64,000 bases of DNA from Bacteroidaceae bacterium (GCA_017470425.1 JAFUYT010000032.1:1-64000); one strand, 5' to 3'. Positions 17,879 to 28,906 are shown, counted from the stretch's first letter. Made by a program: numbers and translations. The notes: generated by a model from the sequence alone, not told the origin.

Positions 17879-19972
17879 ATGGCAGAAGAATTTGAAGAGG
17901 TTCAGCAACCTGCGGTGAACTACGATGAGGAAAACATCCGCCACCTCTCCGATATGGAGCACGTGCGCACGCGCCCTGGTATGTATATCGGAAAGTTGGG
18001 CGACGGCTCCCATGTAGAGGATGGTATCTACGTGCTTCTGAAGGAAGTCATCGACAACAGCATCGATGAGTTCAAGATGAACGCCGGTAAGCGCATCGAG
18101 GTGACCATCGACGAGCACCTGCGTGTCACCGTCCGTGACTACGGTCGCGGCATCCCGTTGGGTAAGCTCGTGGAGGCCGTGTCGATGCTGAACACAGGCG
18201 GTAAGTACGACTCCAAGGCTTTCAAGAAGAGCGTCGGCTTGAACGGTGTCGGCCTGAAGGCCGTCAACGCCCTCAGCACCCACTTCGTTGCCCAGAGCTT
18301 CCGCGACGGCGAGACCCGCCGTGCCACCTTTGAGAAAGGGGAGCTGATCTCCGATGAGGGCACCGCAAGCAGCGGCGCCTCCTCCCTCCTCCCTGATACC
18401 TCCTCTCCCGGCTCCGCTGTTGGCGGTTCCTCCCTCAACCCCGTTGCCGGCTCTTCCTCCCTCCGCCCCGTTGTCGGCGGTTTGTCCGCCGACATCGAAA
18501 ACGGTACCCTCATTGAGTTCGAGCCCGACAACACCCTCTTCAAGAACTACCTCTTCCGCGATGAGTTCGTGGAGACGATGCTCCGCAACTATACCTATCT
18601 GAACACCGGCCTGGCCATCATCTTCAACGGCCGCCGCATCCTCTCCCGCAACGGTCTCGAGGACCTCCTGACCGATACGATGACGACCCAGCCGCTCTAT
18701 CCCATCGTGCATCTGAAAGGTGAGGACATCGAAATCGCCTTCACCCACACCAACGGCCAGTACGGCGAGGAGTACCACTCCTTCGTCAACGGCCAGCACA
18801 CTACCCAGGGCGGCACCCACCAGAGCGCCTTCAAGAAGTACATCGCCGAGACCATCAAGGACTTCTCCGGCAAGAACTTCGACTATGCTGACATCCGCAA
18901 CGGTATCGTCGCCGCCATCAGCATCAACATCCAGGAACCCCTTTTCGAGAGCCAGACCAAAATCAAGCTCGGCTCCCTCAGCACCGAGCCCAATGGCGGC
19001 ATTTCCATCGATAAGTTCATCGGTGATTTCGTGAAGGAGCAGGTCGATAACTACCTGCGCCGCACGCCCGACGTGGCCGAGGTTATCCTGCAGAAGGTCG
19101 GCGAGAGTGAGCGTGAGCGCAAGGCGATGGCCGGTGTGGCCAAGCTGGCGCGCGAACGTTCCAAGAAGGCCAACCTCCACAACCGTAAGCTCCGCGACTG
19201 CAAGATCCACTTCAACGACCCCAAGGGCGAGCGCCAGGAGGAGAGCTGCATCTTTATCACCGAGGGCGACTCCGCCAGCGGCTCCATCACCAAGAGCCGC
19301 GACGTGCTCACGCAGGCCGTCTTCAGCCTCCGTGGCAAACCCCTCAACAGCTACGGTCTCACGAAGAAGATCGTCTATGAGAACGAGGAGTTCAACCTCT
19401 TGCAGGCGGCCCTCAACATTGAGGATGGTCTCGATGGCCTGCGCTACAACAAAGTCATCGTGGCCACCGATGCCGATGTTGATGGTATGCATATCCGTCT
19501 GCTGATGATCACCTTCTTCCTGCAGTTCTTCCCCGAGCTCATCAAGAAAGGGCACGTCTATATCCTCCAGACCCCGCTCTTTCGCGTGCGCCAGCGCCGC
19601 AAGCGCATCGGCAAGGAACGCCTGAAGGCGCTCGGTGAGGAGAACACGAAGGGCGACTTCATCACTCGCTACTGCTACAGCGAGGAGGAGCGTCTCCAGA
19701 ACATCGAGCTCCTCGGTCCCGAGCCGGAGATCACTCGCTTCAAAGGTCTCGGTGAAATCAGCCCCGATGAGTTCCGCGGTTTCATCGGCGAGGACATCCG
19801 TCTTGAGCAAGTCAGCCTCCACAAGAGTGACCAGGTCGCCGAACTCCTCGAGTACTACATGGGAAAGAACACGATGGAGCGCCAGAACTTCATCATTGAC
19901 AACCTCGTCATCGAAGAGGATAGAGCCGATGAGGAAGAAGAGGAAAAGGAATATAAAGAAATGACGCTATGA
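17879..19972 (+). CDS. parE: DNA topoisomerase IV subunit B (type IIA ATPase subunit)
   Basis: A 697-residue ATPase subunit of a type II topoisomerase. GHKL motifs: DNSIDEF (Bergerat N), GRGIPLG, and [12 protein letters not shown]. The TOPRIM motifs are TEGDSASGS and [14 protein letters not shown]. The opening [36 protein letters not shown] and the link to coaD and an S41 peptidase are typical of Bacteroidales parE instead of gyrB. An odd Ser/Gly/Pro-rich segment at about residues 160-205 (three loose repeats, ...SSL.P..GG) sits in a surface loop of the ATPase domain where relatives are short. Its DNA looks like repeat-derived sequence. The stop overlaps the coaD start (ATGA). Confidence 0.93.
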   Translation: MAEEFEEVQQPAVNYDEENIRHLSDMEHVRTRPGMYIGKLGDGSHVEDGIYVLLKEVIDNSIDEFKMNAGKRIEVTIDEHLRVTVRDYGRGIPLGKLVEAVSMLNTGGKYDSKAFKKSVGLNGVGLKAVNALSTHFVAQSFRDGETRRATFEKGELISDEGTASSGASSLLPDTSSPGSAVGGSSLNPVAGSSSLRPVVGGLSADIENGTLIEFEPDNTLFKNYLFRDEFVETMLRNYTYLNTGLAIIFNGRRILSRNGLEDLLTDTMTTQPLYPIVHLKGEDIEIAFTHTNGQYGEEYHSFVNGQHTTQGGTHQSAFKKYIAETIKDFSGKNFDYADIRNGIVAAISINIQEPLFESQTKIKLGSLSTEPNGGISIDKFIGDFVKEQVDNYLRRTPDVAEVILQKVGESERERKAMAGVAKLARERSKKANLHNRKLRDCKIHFNDPKGERQEESCIFITEGDSASGSITKSRDVLTQAVFSLRGKPLNSYGLTKKIVYENEEFNLLQAALNIEDGLDGLRYNKVIVATDADVDGMHIRLLMITFFLQFFPELIKKGHVYILQTPLFRVRQRRKRIGKERLKALGEENTKGDFITRYCYSEEERLQNIELLGPEPEITRFKGLGEISPDEFRGFIGEDIRLEQVSLHKSDQVAELLEYYMGKNTMERQNFIIDNLVIEEDRADEEEEEKEYKEMTL
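18360..18495 (+). repeat. low-complexity in-frame insertion in parE
   Basis: About 135 bp rich in TCCTCCCTC and CCCCGTTGcCGGC-like units repeated about three times. They are translated as [18 protein letters not shown] and SSLRPVVGG. The family core resumes with [13 protein letters not shown]. It looks like a duplicated small repeat accommodated in a loop. Confidence 0.6.
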
Positions 19973-20424
19973 CTCTCCTCTTCCCGGGTTCCTTCGACCC
20001 CTTCACTCTCGGCCACGCCAATCTCGTGGAGCGAGCTCTCGCCTTCTCTGACGAAGTGGTGATTGCCGTGGGCATCAACGAACAGAAATCGGGCTGGCTA
20101 ACGGCCGACGAGCGCGTGCGCGCACTGCGTGCATTATATAATAGGAACGCGCGCGTACGCGTAGAGAGTTACCGTGGCCTCACCACCGACTATGCCCGTT
20201 CTATCGGCGCCACCGCCATCTTGCGTGGCGTGCGTACCATGAAGGATTTCGAGTACGAACAGCAGATGGCCGACATCAACCGCCGCCTCACCGGCATCGA
20301 GACCCTCTGTCTCTTCACCGATCCCGCTCTGGCAGCCATCTCCAGTTCTGTTGTCCGTGAGCTCGCCCATTTCGGCAAGAACATCAGCCCTTTTCTGCCC
20401 GAAGGGTATGAGCCTCAGCCCTAA
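19969..20424 (+). CDS. coaD: phosphopantetheine adenylyltransferase
   Basis: A 151-residue nucleotidyltransferase of coenzyme A synthesis (4'-phosphopantetheine + ATP to dephospho-CoA). The signature [19 protein letters not shown] carries the T/HxGH nucleotide-binding motif as TLGH. The C-terminal [21 protein letters not shown] matches the family ISSTxVRE motif. It overlaps parE by 4 bp, so translation is coupled. The parE-coaD-S41 order is conserved in Bacteroidales. Confidence 0.95.
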   Translation: MTLLFPGSFDPFTLGHANLVERALAFSDEVVIAVGINEQKSGWLTADERVRALRALYNRNARVRVESYRGLTTDYARSIGATAILRGVRTMKDFEYEQQMADINRRLTGIETLCLFTDPALAAISSSVVRELAHFGKNISPFLPEGYEPQP

Positions 20425-20436
20425 AAGCTTAGAAAT

Positions 20437-22059
20437 ATGAAACACAATCGCAAATATCTCCTTTTCCTCCTCTTTTCTTTCAGCCATCTGCTCCCCTCGC
20501 CCTTTGGAGTAAGGGTGGGTATGAGGCTTCAAGCCCAAACCCATGACCCGCGTGAGCTGGCCGTGAGGAAGCTGCTGCAATCGACCGTGATGATCAACCA
20601 GCTTTACGTGGATACCGTCAACCTCGACCGCCAGGTGGAGGATGCCATCACGGGGATGCTCTCGAAGCTCGACCCACATTCCACCTACACCAATGCCAAG
20701 GACACCCAGAAGATGAATGAGCCCTTGCAGGGCAACTTCGATGGTATCGGCGTGCAGTTCAATATGCTCGATGACACGCTCGTGGTCATCCAGCCCGTGG
20801 CCAAAGGACCCTCGGAGAAGGTGGGTATCCTCGCAGGTGACCGCATCGTCAGCGTCAACGACACCGCCATCGCAGGCGTGAAGATGAGCCGCGAGGACAT
20901 CATGGGGCGCCTGCGCGGTCCTCGTGGCACGAAGGTGCAGCTGGGCGTCATCCGCCGTGGCATCAGCGATGTCCTCTCCTTCACCGTCAAGCGCGATAAG
21001 ATTCCCGTCACCTCCCTCGACGCCGCCTATATCGTGGAGCCCGGCATCGGTTTCATCCGCTTCAGCAGCTTCTCCGCCACCACCCACGACGAAGTCGCCG
21101 AGGCCATCAAACGCCTGAAGAAGGAGGGCATGACAGACCTTATCCTCGACCTGCAGGGCAATGGAGGCGGCTATCTGGGCGCGGCCGTGGAGATTGTCAG
21201 CGAGCTGCTGCCGAAGGGCGAGATGATTGTCTATACGCGTGGCCGTGGCGGCGTCAATATGGGTGAGTACCATTCTGAGGGCAAGGGTCTGTTTACCGAG
21301 GGGCGTCTCATTGTGCTCGTCGATGAGCATACCGCCTCGGCAGCCGAGATCCTCTCCGGTGCAGTCCAGGACCACGACCGCGGCACCATCATCGGGCGTC
21401 GCACCTTCGGCAAGGGCCTCGTGCAGCGACCCATCAACCTCGATGACGGCAGTATGATCCGCCTGACGGTGGCCCGCTACTACACCCCCTCCGGCCGCTG
21501 CATCCAGAAGCCCTATGAGAAAGGCGATGCGAAGAGCTATGCCCGCGACGTCATAGACCGCTACAACCGTGGCGAGCTCACGAACTCTGACAGCATCCAC
21601 TTCCCCGACTCCTTGCGCTACAAGACCCTCAAGAAGGGGCGTACCGTCTATGGCGGTGGTGGCATCATGCCCGACATCTTCGTGGCGCTGGATACCACCC
21701 GCTACAGCCGTCTTTACCGTGAGCTCAGTGCCCGCAGCTATATCAACAACGCCAGCCTCCACTATATGGATGAGCACCGCAAGCAGTTGTCAAAGACATA
21801 TAAGAAGTTTGAGACCTTCCGCGAGCAGTTTACGATGCCCGGGGAAGTCCTCGACAAGATTCTCGCCGATGCCGCCAGGAAGGACAGCCTCAGCGCCCGC
21901 GATGATGAGGAGCTGCAGAAGACACGTGAGAATATGCATCGTATCCTCAAGGCCCTCGTGGCGCGTGACCTCTGGGATCTCACCGAGTACTTCCAGCTTC
22001 TCTACGAGGATGATCCCGTCATGCTGAAAGCACTGGAGGTGTTGCGGAAGGAAGAGTAG
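20437..22059 (+). CDS. S41 family C-terminal processing peptidase
   Basis: A 540-residue periplasmic serine protease. A signal peptide (about 1-34) is followed by a PDZ domain (about 90-170: GIGVQFNM...VSVNDTAIAGVKMSREDIMGRLRGPRG) and the S41 core. The catalytic Ser lies in EHTASAAEIL (about residue 298) and the Lys in GRRTFGKGLVQ (about 324), the Ser-Lys dyad of CtpA-type enzymes. It probably cleaves C-terminal tails of envelope proteins. The signal-peptide region contains LPSPFGVRVGM, which looks like a degenerate copy of the palindrome found in blaR1. It is 12 bp after coaD and likely co-transcribed. Confidence 0.92.
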   Translation: MKHNRKYLLFLLFSFSHLLPSPFGVRVGMRLQAQTHDPRELAVRKLLQSTVMINQLYVDTVNLDRQVEDAITGMLSKLDPHSTYTNAKDTQKMNEPLQGNFDGIGVQFNMLDDTLVVIQPVAKGPSEKVGILAGDRIVSVNDTAIAGVKMSREDIMGRLRGPRGTKVQLGVIRRGISDVLSFTVKRDKIPVTSLDAAYIVEPGIGFIRFSSFSATTHDEVAEAIKRLKKEGMTDLILDLQGNGGGYLGAAVEIVSELLPKGEMIVYTRGRGGVNMGEYHSEGKGLFTEGRLIVLVDEHTASAAEILSGAVQDHDRGTIIGRRTFGKGLVQRPINLDDGSMIRLTVARYYTPSGRCIQKPYEKGDAKSYARDVIDRYNRGELTNSDSIHFPDSLRYKTLKKGRTVYGGGGIMPDIFVALDTTRYSRLYRELSARSYINNASLHYMDEHRKQLSKTYKKFETFREQFTMPGEVLDKILADAARKDSLSARDDEELQKTRENMHRILKALVARDLWDLTEYFQLLYEDDPVMLKALEVLRKEE

Positions 22060-22089
22060 TGCGACGCTGCGGAATATCCATGCAGGATG

Positions 22090-23325
22090 TCAGAACATCT
22101 TGCGGACGCGGTCGATGCCTGCTACGAGGGCATCGACCTCTTCTTTTGTATTGTACAGTGCGAAGCTGGCGCGCACGGTGCCCTCGATACCGAGGCGGTG
22201 CATCAGCGGCTCGGCGCAGTGGTGCCCGGTGCGCACGGCGATGCCGAGGCGGTCCAGCAGTGTGCCAAGGTCGAGGTGATGGATGAGCGATGCCCCCCTT
22301 CCAGCCTCCCCAGCTGCTACGTTGAAGGAGATAACAGCGTCGTCGGAGGAGCCATAGAAGTGCATACCAGGAATCAGAGCCATCTGCTCACGGGCGTAGC
22401 GTGTGAGCGCCCTTTCGTGGGCTTCGATATTACTCATCCCGATAGCCGTGACATAGTCCAGGGCGCGGGCCAGACCGTTGGCAGCTACATAGTCGGGCGT
22501 GCCTGCCTCGAACTTGTAGGGCAGCTCGTTGAAGGTCGTCCGCTCGAACGTCACCTTCTGGATCATCTCGCCGCCACCCATATAGGGCGGCATTCGGTCG
22601 AGCCACTGCCGCTTGCCATAGAGCACGCCGATGCCAGTGGGACCATACACTTTATGCCCGCTGAACGCGAAGAAGTCGCAGTCGAGGGCCTGCACATCGA
22701 CCGTCGTATGGGGCACGCTCTGGGCACCGTCGATGAGTACGGGCACGTCGTGGGCGTGTGCCAGCCGGATGATGTCGGCGACGGGGTTGACCGTGCCGAG
22801 GACATTGCTGACATGGGTGCAGGCCAGCAGCTTGGTTCTGGGGGAGAAGAGAGTGGGGAGTACGTCGAGGTTGAGGCGTCCCTCATCGGTGATGGGGCAC
22901 ACCTTGATGACGATGCCTTTACGCATCTGCAGCAGCTGCCACGGCACGATGTTGGAGTGGTGCTCCATTCCAGTGATGATCACCTCGTCGCCTTCCTGCG
23001 TGAACGCCTCTCCGAAGGTCGCTGCCACAAGGTTGATGCTCTCGGTGGTGCCGCGTGTGAAGATAATCTCAGCCGTCGAGGGCGCATGGATGAAGGCGCG
23101 CACGGTCTCGCGTGCCTCCTCGTAGATGCGCGTGGCCTCCTGCGAGAGGAAATGCACGCCGCGGTGCACGTTGGCGTTGACGTTGAGGTACTCGTTCGTC
23201 ATCGCGTCGATGACGCTGCGCGGCTTCTGCGTCGTGGCGCCGTTGTCGAGATAGACGAGCGGATGGTCGTAAACCTCGCGGGCAAGGATGGGGAAGTCCT
23301 TTCGTATTTCTTGTAGCTCTAACAT
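22090..23325 (-). CDS. sufS: cysteine desulfurase, SufS type
   Basis: A 411-residue PLP enzyme that takes sulfur from cysteine for iron-sulfur cluster assembly. The PLP Lys is in FAFSGHKVYGPTGIGVLYG and the persulfide Cys in RTGHHCAEP. The N-terminus YLDNGATTQKP and the segment HHSNIVPWQLL are standard for group II enzymes. An insertion-like stretch (AGEAGRGAS, about residue 340) precedes the active-site loop. It lies about 2.4 kb from sufB, on the opposite strand, with ruvB and the RIC-LuxR regulator between, so the suf genes are split here. Its leader contains an unusual 10 bp tandem array. Confidence 0.92.
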   Translation of the reverse strand: MLELQEIRKDFPILAREVYDHPLVYLDNGATTQKPRSVIDAMTNEYLNVNANVHRGVHFLSQEATRIYEEARETVRAFIHAPSTAEIIFTRGTTESINLVAATFGEAFTQEGDEVIITGMEHHSNIVPWQLLQMRKGIVIKVCPITDEGRLNLDVLPTLFSPRTKLLACTHVSNVLGTVNPVADIIRLAHAHDVPVLIDGAQSVPHTTVDVQALDCDFFAFSGHKVYGPTGIGVLYGKRQWLDRMPPYMGGGEMIQKVTFERTTFNELPYKFEAGTPDYVAANGLARALDYVTAIGMSNIEAHERALTRYAREQMALIPGMHFYGSSDDAVISFNVAAGEAGRGASLIHHLDLGTLLDRLGIAVRTGHHCAEPLMHRLGIEGTVRASFALYNTKEEVDALVAGIDRVRKMF

Positions 23326-23340
23326 TCTTTTTGTTTTCTA

Positions 23341-23429
23341 TAGGTTCTCCTGGGAATTTTTAAGATTTTCTAGGACTTCCTAGGCTCCCCTAGGATTTCC
23401 TAGGCTATCCTAGGTTCTCCTAGTTCTTC

Positions 23430-23433
<4 letters not shown>
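23341..23433. repeat. tandem array of 10 bp units (TAGGnnnTCC)
   Basis: Nine to ten units with an exact 10 bp period run from the ruvB stop codon to within about 15 bp of the sufS start; two units are degenerate (23351-23370). The junctions form the palindrome CCTAGG once per 10 bp, i.e. about once per helical turn. It fills almost the whole sufS leader. No spacer-like variation as in CRISPR. Confidence 0.85.
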
Positions 23434-24494
<1,061 letters not shown>

Positions 24495-24497
24495 GTA

Positions 24498-24539
24498 TCA
24501 ATTGTCAATTATCCATTTTCAATTTTCAATTCCCAATCT
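24498..24539 (-). repeat. heptanucleotide array between ruvB and the RIC-LuxR gene
   Basis: Six 7-mers of the form TCAATTN / TCCATTT fill the 50 bp between the two genes. Confidence 0.65.
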
Positions 24540-24544
24540 CCCCC

Positions 24545-25522
24545 CTACAGCTTCACCTCATCGAGGTTGACGAGTCCGTTGACGATGGCGTAGATGGTCA
24601 GCCCGGCGGGGGAGTGGATTTGCGTCTTGCGCGCGATGTTGCGGCGGTGTGTCATCACCGTGTTAGTGGAGATAAACATCCGCTCGGCAATCTCCTTGTT
24701 CGAGAGGCCGCGCACCACCAGCTGGATGACCTCCTTCTCGCGCTCCGAGAGCTCCTCGTTGGTGCCCATCGTATCCTTGGAAGCTGCCTTGTTGCCCGCC
24801 GTCTCGTGGTGGGCACGAGCGCGCACGTCCTTTTCCAAGAGGCGCACCGCCTGTGCGAAGACTGTGTCCTCCAGGTGGCAGTGGCTGAAGAGATCCTCCT
24901 CCATAATGTAGATGTCCATCAGCGTGTCCGAAAGCTGGAGCGTGTCCGAGTCGCTTGGGTAGTATTTGATGATGATGTTCTTCAGCTCGTTGGAGCTCTT
25001 CGTCAGACTTGAGTGGTTGTCCTCGTGCTGCTGCGCCAATGTCTGGTAGTTGGGCGCGCCTGCTGGCACCTGACCTTCCAGCAACTGCTTGACATAGACG
25101 TGGATGTGTGTGTTCTCGTATTCCATGTGGCGCTGTACCTCGGCGGCGTATTCATCGTAGAACTTCAGCATGAGGAATGCAATCTGGTTGTGGGCCGAGC
25201 AGTTGATGGCCTCGATGAGCTTGCGGCGGATAGCCGGCAGTCGGAAATCCACGAAGTAGGAGTGGGAGCGCTGCAGATAGCGCATCAGCTCGCTCACCGA
25301 CACCTGCTTGGCCAGCTCCTCCACGCTCGCATGGTCGCCGCTCAGCACGAAGTTCACCACCGCCAGAAACGTGGGTACATTTACGCCGCTGGCCTCACAC
25401 GCCGCCGTCACTGTCTGGTTGCCGAAGCCCAGCCCCACGCCGAAGCGTGAGATGACCTGAATCAGCCGGTAGTCGTCGTGAATCAAGTCGCTCATGAGAG
25501 CATTCTCTGTAAACCGCATCAT
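24545..25522 (-). CDS. regulator: RIC/ScdA-like di-iron domain fused to LuxR HTH
   Basis: A 325-residue protein from ATG 25522 (AGGTGAT lies just before it; a TTG 36 bp further up is less likely). Residues about 10-60 (DYRLIQVISRFGVGLGFGN...AACEASGV) match the ScdA_N/DUF542 layout, but the usual Cys pair is replaced by GLGFGN. Residues about 85-225 carry hemerythrin/YtfE-type ligands: RSHSYFVDFRLP, QQHEDNH and SHCHLEDTVF. Residues about 255-325 are a LuxR helix-turn-helix (LSEREKEVIQLVVRGLSNKEIAERMFISTNTVMTH). YtfE/ScdA proteins repair iron-sulfur clusters and respond to nitric oxide or oxidative stress. Here the same scaffold appears turned into a DNA-binding sensor. It is transcribed away from sufB-nadB and lies between ruvB and sufB. 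Confidence 0.82.
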   Translation of the reverse strand: MMRFTENALMSDLIHDDYRLIQVISRFGVGLGFGNQTVTAACEASGVNVPTFLAVVNFVLSGDHASVEELAKQVSVSELMRYLQRSHSYFVDFRLPAIRRKLIEAINCSAHNQIAFLMLKFYDEYAAEVQRHMEYENTHIHVYVKQLLEGQVPAGAPNYQTLAQQHEDNHSSLTKSSNELKNIIIKYYPSDSDTLQLSDTLMDIYIMEEDLFSHCHLEDTVFAQAVRLLEKDVRARAHHETAGNKAASKDTMGTNEELSEREKEVIQLVVRGLSNKEIAERMFISTNTVMTHRRNIARKTQIHSPAGLTIYAIVNGLVNLDEVKL

Positions 25523-25646
25523 ATCACCTATATGTCTGTATATGAAGTATGTGTTCAATATCAGTCGTTATGCGGCGCAAAAATACAAATAATTTCTCAA
25601 CCACTGACGCGCTTGTCACACGTAAAAGGTTAAAAAACGTTACGTG

Positions 25647-25679
25647 TTTGTGTGGTTTGCCGCCGATGGGCTATCTTTG
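25647..25679 (+). promoter_or_regulatory. full -33/-7 promoter of sufB-nadB
   Basis: TTTG (25647-25650), a 21 bp spacer, then TATCTTTG (25672-25679), a complete Bacteroidetes promoter. The ATG follows 31 bp later. It sits in the 188 bp divergent region shared with the RIC-LuxR gene, the natural place for that regulator to act. Confidence 0.78.
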
Positions 25680-25710
25680 CAGTCGCAAATGTCAAGAAAG
25701 GATAGAATTC

Positions 25711-27174
25711 ATGAGTGATACAGAACCACGCAGCAATGCTTACGTTCATGAAGTGGTCGAACAGGCATACGCCTTCGGCTTCACGACCGACGTGGAGACC
25801 GAGGTGATCGACCGTGGGCTGACCGAGGACACCGTGCGGCTGATTTCAGAGAAGAAAAGGGAACCCGAATGGCTGCTGGACTTCCGCCTGAAAGCCTTCC
25901 ACTACTGGCAGACACAGGAGCAACCGACGTGGGGGCACCTGCAGATGCCGGAGATTGATTATCAGGCCATCTCCTACTACGCCGACCCGACTAAGAAGAA
26001 AAGTTCGCCCGGCGGTTCTCCCGCCGAGATTGACCCGGAGCTGATGAAGACCTTCGACAAACTGGGCATCCCGCTCGAGGAGCGCCTGGCGCTTAGCGGC
26101 ACGGCAGTGGATGCCGTGATGGACTCCGTGAGCGTGAAGACCACGTTCCGCGAGAAGCTTGCCGCGCAGGGCATCATCTTCTGCTCCATCAGTGAGGCAG
26201 TGCGCGAGCACCCCGATCTGGTGCGTAAGTACCTGGGTACGGTCGTCCCCTATCGCGACAATTTCTTTGCGGCGCTGAACTCGGCGGTGTTCTCCGATGG
26301 CTCATTCGTCTATATCCCCAAGGGCGTGCGCTGCCCGATGGAGCTCAGCACCTACTTCCGCATCAATGCTCAGGGAACGGGCCAGTTCGAGCGCACGCTC
26401 ATCGTCTGCGACGAGGATGCCTACGTCAGCTATCTCGAAGGCTGCACGGCACCGATGCGCGACGAGAACCAGCTCCACGCCGCCATCGTGGAGATTGTCG
26501 TGGAGAACCGCGCCGAGGTGAAGTACTCGACCGTGCAGAACTGGTACCCCGGCGACAAGGACGGCCGCGGCGGCGTGCTGAACCTGGTCACGAAGCGCGG
26601 CCTCTTGCGCGGTCGCGACTCGAAGCTATCCTGGACGCAGGTGGAGACAGGCTCGGCCATCACCTGGAAATACCCCTCCTGTGTGCTGGCGGGCGAGGGC
26701 TCGCAGGCAGAGTTCTACAGTGTGGCTGTTACCAACAACTACCAGCAGGCCGACACGGGTACGAAGATGATCCATCTGGCACCCCATACGCACTCCACCA
26801 TTATCTCGAAAGGCATCAGCGCAGGACGCTCCCAGAACAGCTACCGTGGTCTAGTGCGCATGGCTCCGCGTGCCGAGGGGAGTCGCAACTACAGCTCTTG
26901 CGACAGCCTGCTGCTGTCCCCGACGTGCGGCGCCCATACCTTCCCCTACATGGATGTCCAGAACCCCTCGGCGGTCGTGGAGCATGAGGCCACGACGTCG
27001 AAGATCTCCGAGGAGCAGCTCTTCTACTGCCAGCAGCGCGGCATCCCCGCCGAGGAGGCTGTGGGGCTGATCGTCAATGGCTATGCCAAGGACGTCTTGA
27101 ACAAGCTGCCGATGGAGTTCGCCGTAGAAGCGCAGAAGCTCCTCAGCGTCTCGCTGGAGAACACGGTAGGTTAA
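25711..27174 (+). CDS. sufB: Fe-S cluster assembly protein SufB
   Basis: A 487-residue scaffold subunit of the SUF complex (start ATG 25711, MSDTEP). Recognisable segments are [21 protein letters not shown] near the N-terminus, [42 protein letters not shown] and the C-terminal [20 protein letters not shown]. SufB normally works with the SufC ATPase and SufD to build 4Fe-4S clusters. Here no sufC or sufD follows: the next gene is nadB, starting 26 bp later. So either sufC/sufD lie outside the window or sufB acts as a second, separate copy. Confidence 0.94.
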   Translation: MSDTEPRSNAYVHEVVEQAYAFGFTTDVETEVIDRGLTEDTVRLISEKKREPEWLLDFRLKAFHYWQTQEQPTWGHLQMPEIDYQAISYYADPTKKKSSPGGSPAEIDPELMKTFDKLGIPLEERLALSGTAVDAVMDSVSVKTTFREKLAAQGIIFCSISEAVREHPDLVRKYLGTVVPYRDNFFAALNSAVFSDGSFVYIPKGVRCPMELSTYFRINAQGTGQFERTLIVCDEDAYVSYLEGCTAPMRDENQLHAAIVEIVVENRAEVKYSTVQNWYPGDKDGRGGVLNLVTKRGLLRGRDSKLSWTQVETGSAITWKYPSCVLAGEGSQAEFYSVAVTNNYQQADTGTKMIHLAPHTHSTIISKGISAGRSQNSYRGLVRMAPRAEGSRNYSSCDSLLLSPTCGAHTFPYMDVQNPSAVVEHEATTSKISEEQLFYCQQRGIPAEEAVGLIVNGYAKDVLNKLPMEFAVEAQKLLSVSLENTVG

Positions 27175-27200
27175 TGAATAACAACATACTAACCAAAACC

Positions 27201-28790
27201 ATGATACGTAAATTCGACTACCTCATCATCGGCTCGGGCGTGGCCGGAATGAGTTATGCGCTCAAGGTCGCACAAAGCGGCAAGGGCAAGGTAGCGCTCA
27301 TCTGCAAGACCACGATCGACGAGGCCAATACAGACAAGGCACAGGGTGGCGTGGCATCGGTCACGAACCTGAAGGTCGATAACTTTGAGAAGCATATCCA
27401 GGACACAATGGTCGCCGGCGACTTCATCAGCGACCCCGCCGCCGTGGAACAGGTCGTCCGCAACGCCCCCAAGGGCATCGCCGACCTGGTGAAATGGGGC
27501 GTGAACTTCGACAAGAACGAGGAGGGCGAGTTCGACCTGCACCGCGAGGGCGGCCACAGCGAGTTCCGTATCCTCCATCACGCCGATGACACAGGCCACG
27601 AGATCCAGCAGGGACTCATCCGCGCCGTGCGTGCTGATAAACGTATCACCGTGCTGGAGAACCACTTTGCCGTGGAGATCATCACGCAGCATCATCTCGG
27701 GCGCGAGGTGAACCGACACATGACGGACATCGAGTGCTACGGCGCCTACGTCCTCGATCCCGACACGCAGAAGATCGACACCTTCCTCTCTCGCGTCACC
27801 CTGATGGCCACCGGCGGCACAGGCGCCGTCTATGCCACCACGACGAACCCCAACATCGCCACGGGCGACGGCATTGCGATGGTCTATCGTGCCAAAGGTA
27901 TCGTGAAGGATATGGAGTTCGTGCAGTTCCACCCCACGGCGCTCTACAACCCGGCCGAGACGCACCCTGCCTACCTTATCACCGAAGCCATGCGCGGCTA
28001 TGGCGGCATCCTGCGTCTGCCCAACGGCGAGGAGTTCATGCAGAAGTACGACAAACGCCTCTCCTTAGCTCCCCGCGACATTGTGGCACGTGCCATCGAC
28101 AAGGAGATGAAGATCCACGGCATCGACCACGTCTGTCTCGACGTGACCCACAAGGACCCCGAGGAGACCAAGCATCACTTCCCCAACATCTATGCCAAGT
28201 GCCTCAGCATCGGCATCGACATCACAAAGCAGTACATCCCTGTCGTGCCCTGTGCCCACTACATGTGCGGCGGTATCAAGGTGGATCTCAATGGCGAGAG
28301 CACCATCCACCGCCTCTACGCCGTCGGCGAATGTTCGTGCACGGGTCTGCACGGCGGCAACCGTCTGGCTTCGAACTCCCTCATCGAGGCCGTCGTCTAT
28401 GCCGACAAGGCTGCAGAGCACAGCATCGCGCACATTGATGACTACCAGTTCAACGAGCAGGTGCCTGAGTGGAACGACGAGGGCACGATGACCAATGAGG
28501 AGAAGGTCCTCATCGCCCAGGACATGAAGGAAGTGGGACAGATTATGTCGAACTACGTCGGCATCGTGCGCTCCGACCTGCGCCTGCATCGCGCGTGGAC
28601 GCGCCTGGACATTATCTATGAAGAGACCGAGGAGCTCTTCAAGCGCGTAAAAGCTTCGAAGGACATCTGCGAGCTCCGCAACATGGTCAACGTGGGCTAC
28701 CTCATCACCCGCCAGGCCATTGAGCGAAAGGAGAGCCGAGGGCTCCACTACACGGTCGATTACCCGAAGCACGCTTATGACCAAAAGTAA
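27201..28790 (+). CDS. nadB: L-aspartate oxidase
   Basis: A 529-residue FAD enzyme that oxidises L-aspartate to iminoaspartate, the first step of de novo NAD synthesis; it can use fumarate as acceptor without oxygen. The dinucleotide fold is YLIIGSGVAGMSYALKVA at the N-terminus. AQGGVASV, GGHSEFRILHHADDTG and HPTALYNPAETHPAYLITEAMRG distinguish it from FrdA and SdhA. The C-terminal helical domain starts about residue 420. I use ATG 27201 (MIRKFDY) because the upstream extension is not conserved-looking. It is co-transcribed with sufB; its partner NadA is a 4Fe-4S enzyme, which could explain the pairing. The stop codon lies inside the terminator stem. Confidence 0.94.
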   Translation: MIRKFDYLIIGSGVAGMSYALKVAQSGKGKVALICKTTIDEANTDKAQGGVASVTNLKVDNFEKHIQDTMVAGDFISDPAAVEQVVRNAPKGIADLVKWGVNFDKNEEGEFDLHREGGHSEFRILHHADDTGHEIQQGLIRAVRADKRITVLENHFAVEIITQHHLGREVNRHMTDIECYGAYVLDPDTQKIDTFLSRVTLMATGGTGAVYATTTNPNIATGDGIAMVYRAKGIVKDMEFVQFHPTALYNPAETHPAYLITEAMRGYGGILRLPNGEEFMQKYDKRLSLAPRDIVARAIDKEMKIHGIDHVCLDVTHKDPEETKHHFPNIYAKCLSIGIDITKQYIPVVPCAHYMCGGIKVDLNGESTIHRLYAVGECSCTGLHGGNRLASNSLIEAVVYADKAAEHSIAHIDDYQFNEQVPEWNDEGTMTNEEKVLIAQDMKEVGQIMSNYVGIVRSDLRLHRAWTRLDIIYEETEELFKRVKASKDICELRNMVNVGYLITRQAIERKESRGLHYTVDYPKHAYDQK

Positions 28791-28823
28791 CAAAAGGCTC
28801 CCATTTGGGAGCCTTTTGTTACT
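28786..28823 (+). terminator. bidirectional-looking stem-loop at the nadB stop
   Basis: Perfect 17 bp arms at 28786-28802 and 28807-28823 with a 4-nt loop. The right arm contains CCTTTTG followed by TTACTTATT. The nadB TAA lies in the left arm. It separates nadB from the RNA locus downstream. Confidence 0.85.
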
Positions 28824-28906
28824 TATTCCTTTGATTTATGTCAAGAAAGAAAGATTTTCATCGATAAAAAGATGGGAAGAGTGTACGGTGTACACGAAAA
28901 ACACCG

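Noticed and set aside
14132..21777. Long antisense frames over nhaA, parE and the S41 protease (over 500 codons each)
   Set aside because: Same cause: the opposite strand of well-identified genes. The residue composition is biased and no family is recognisable.
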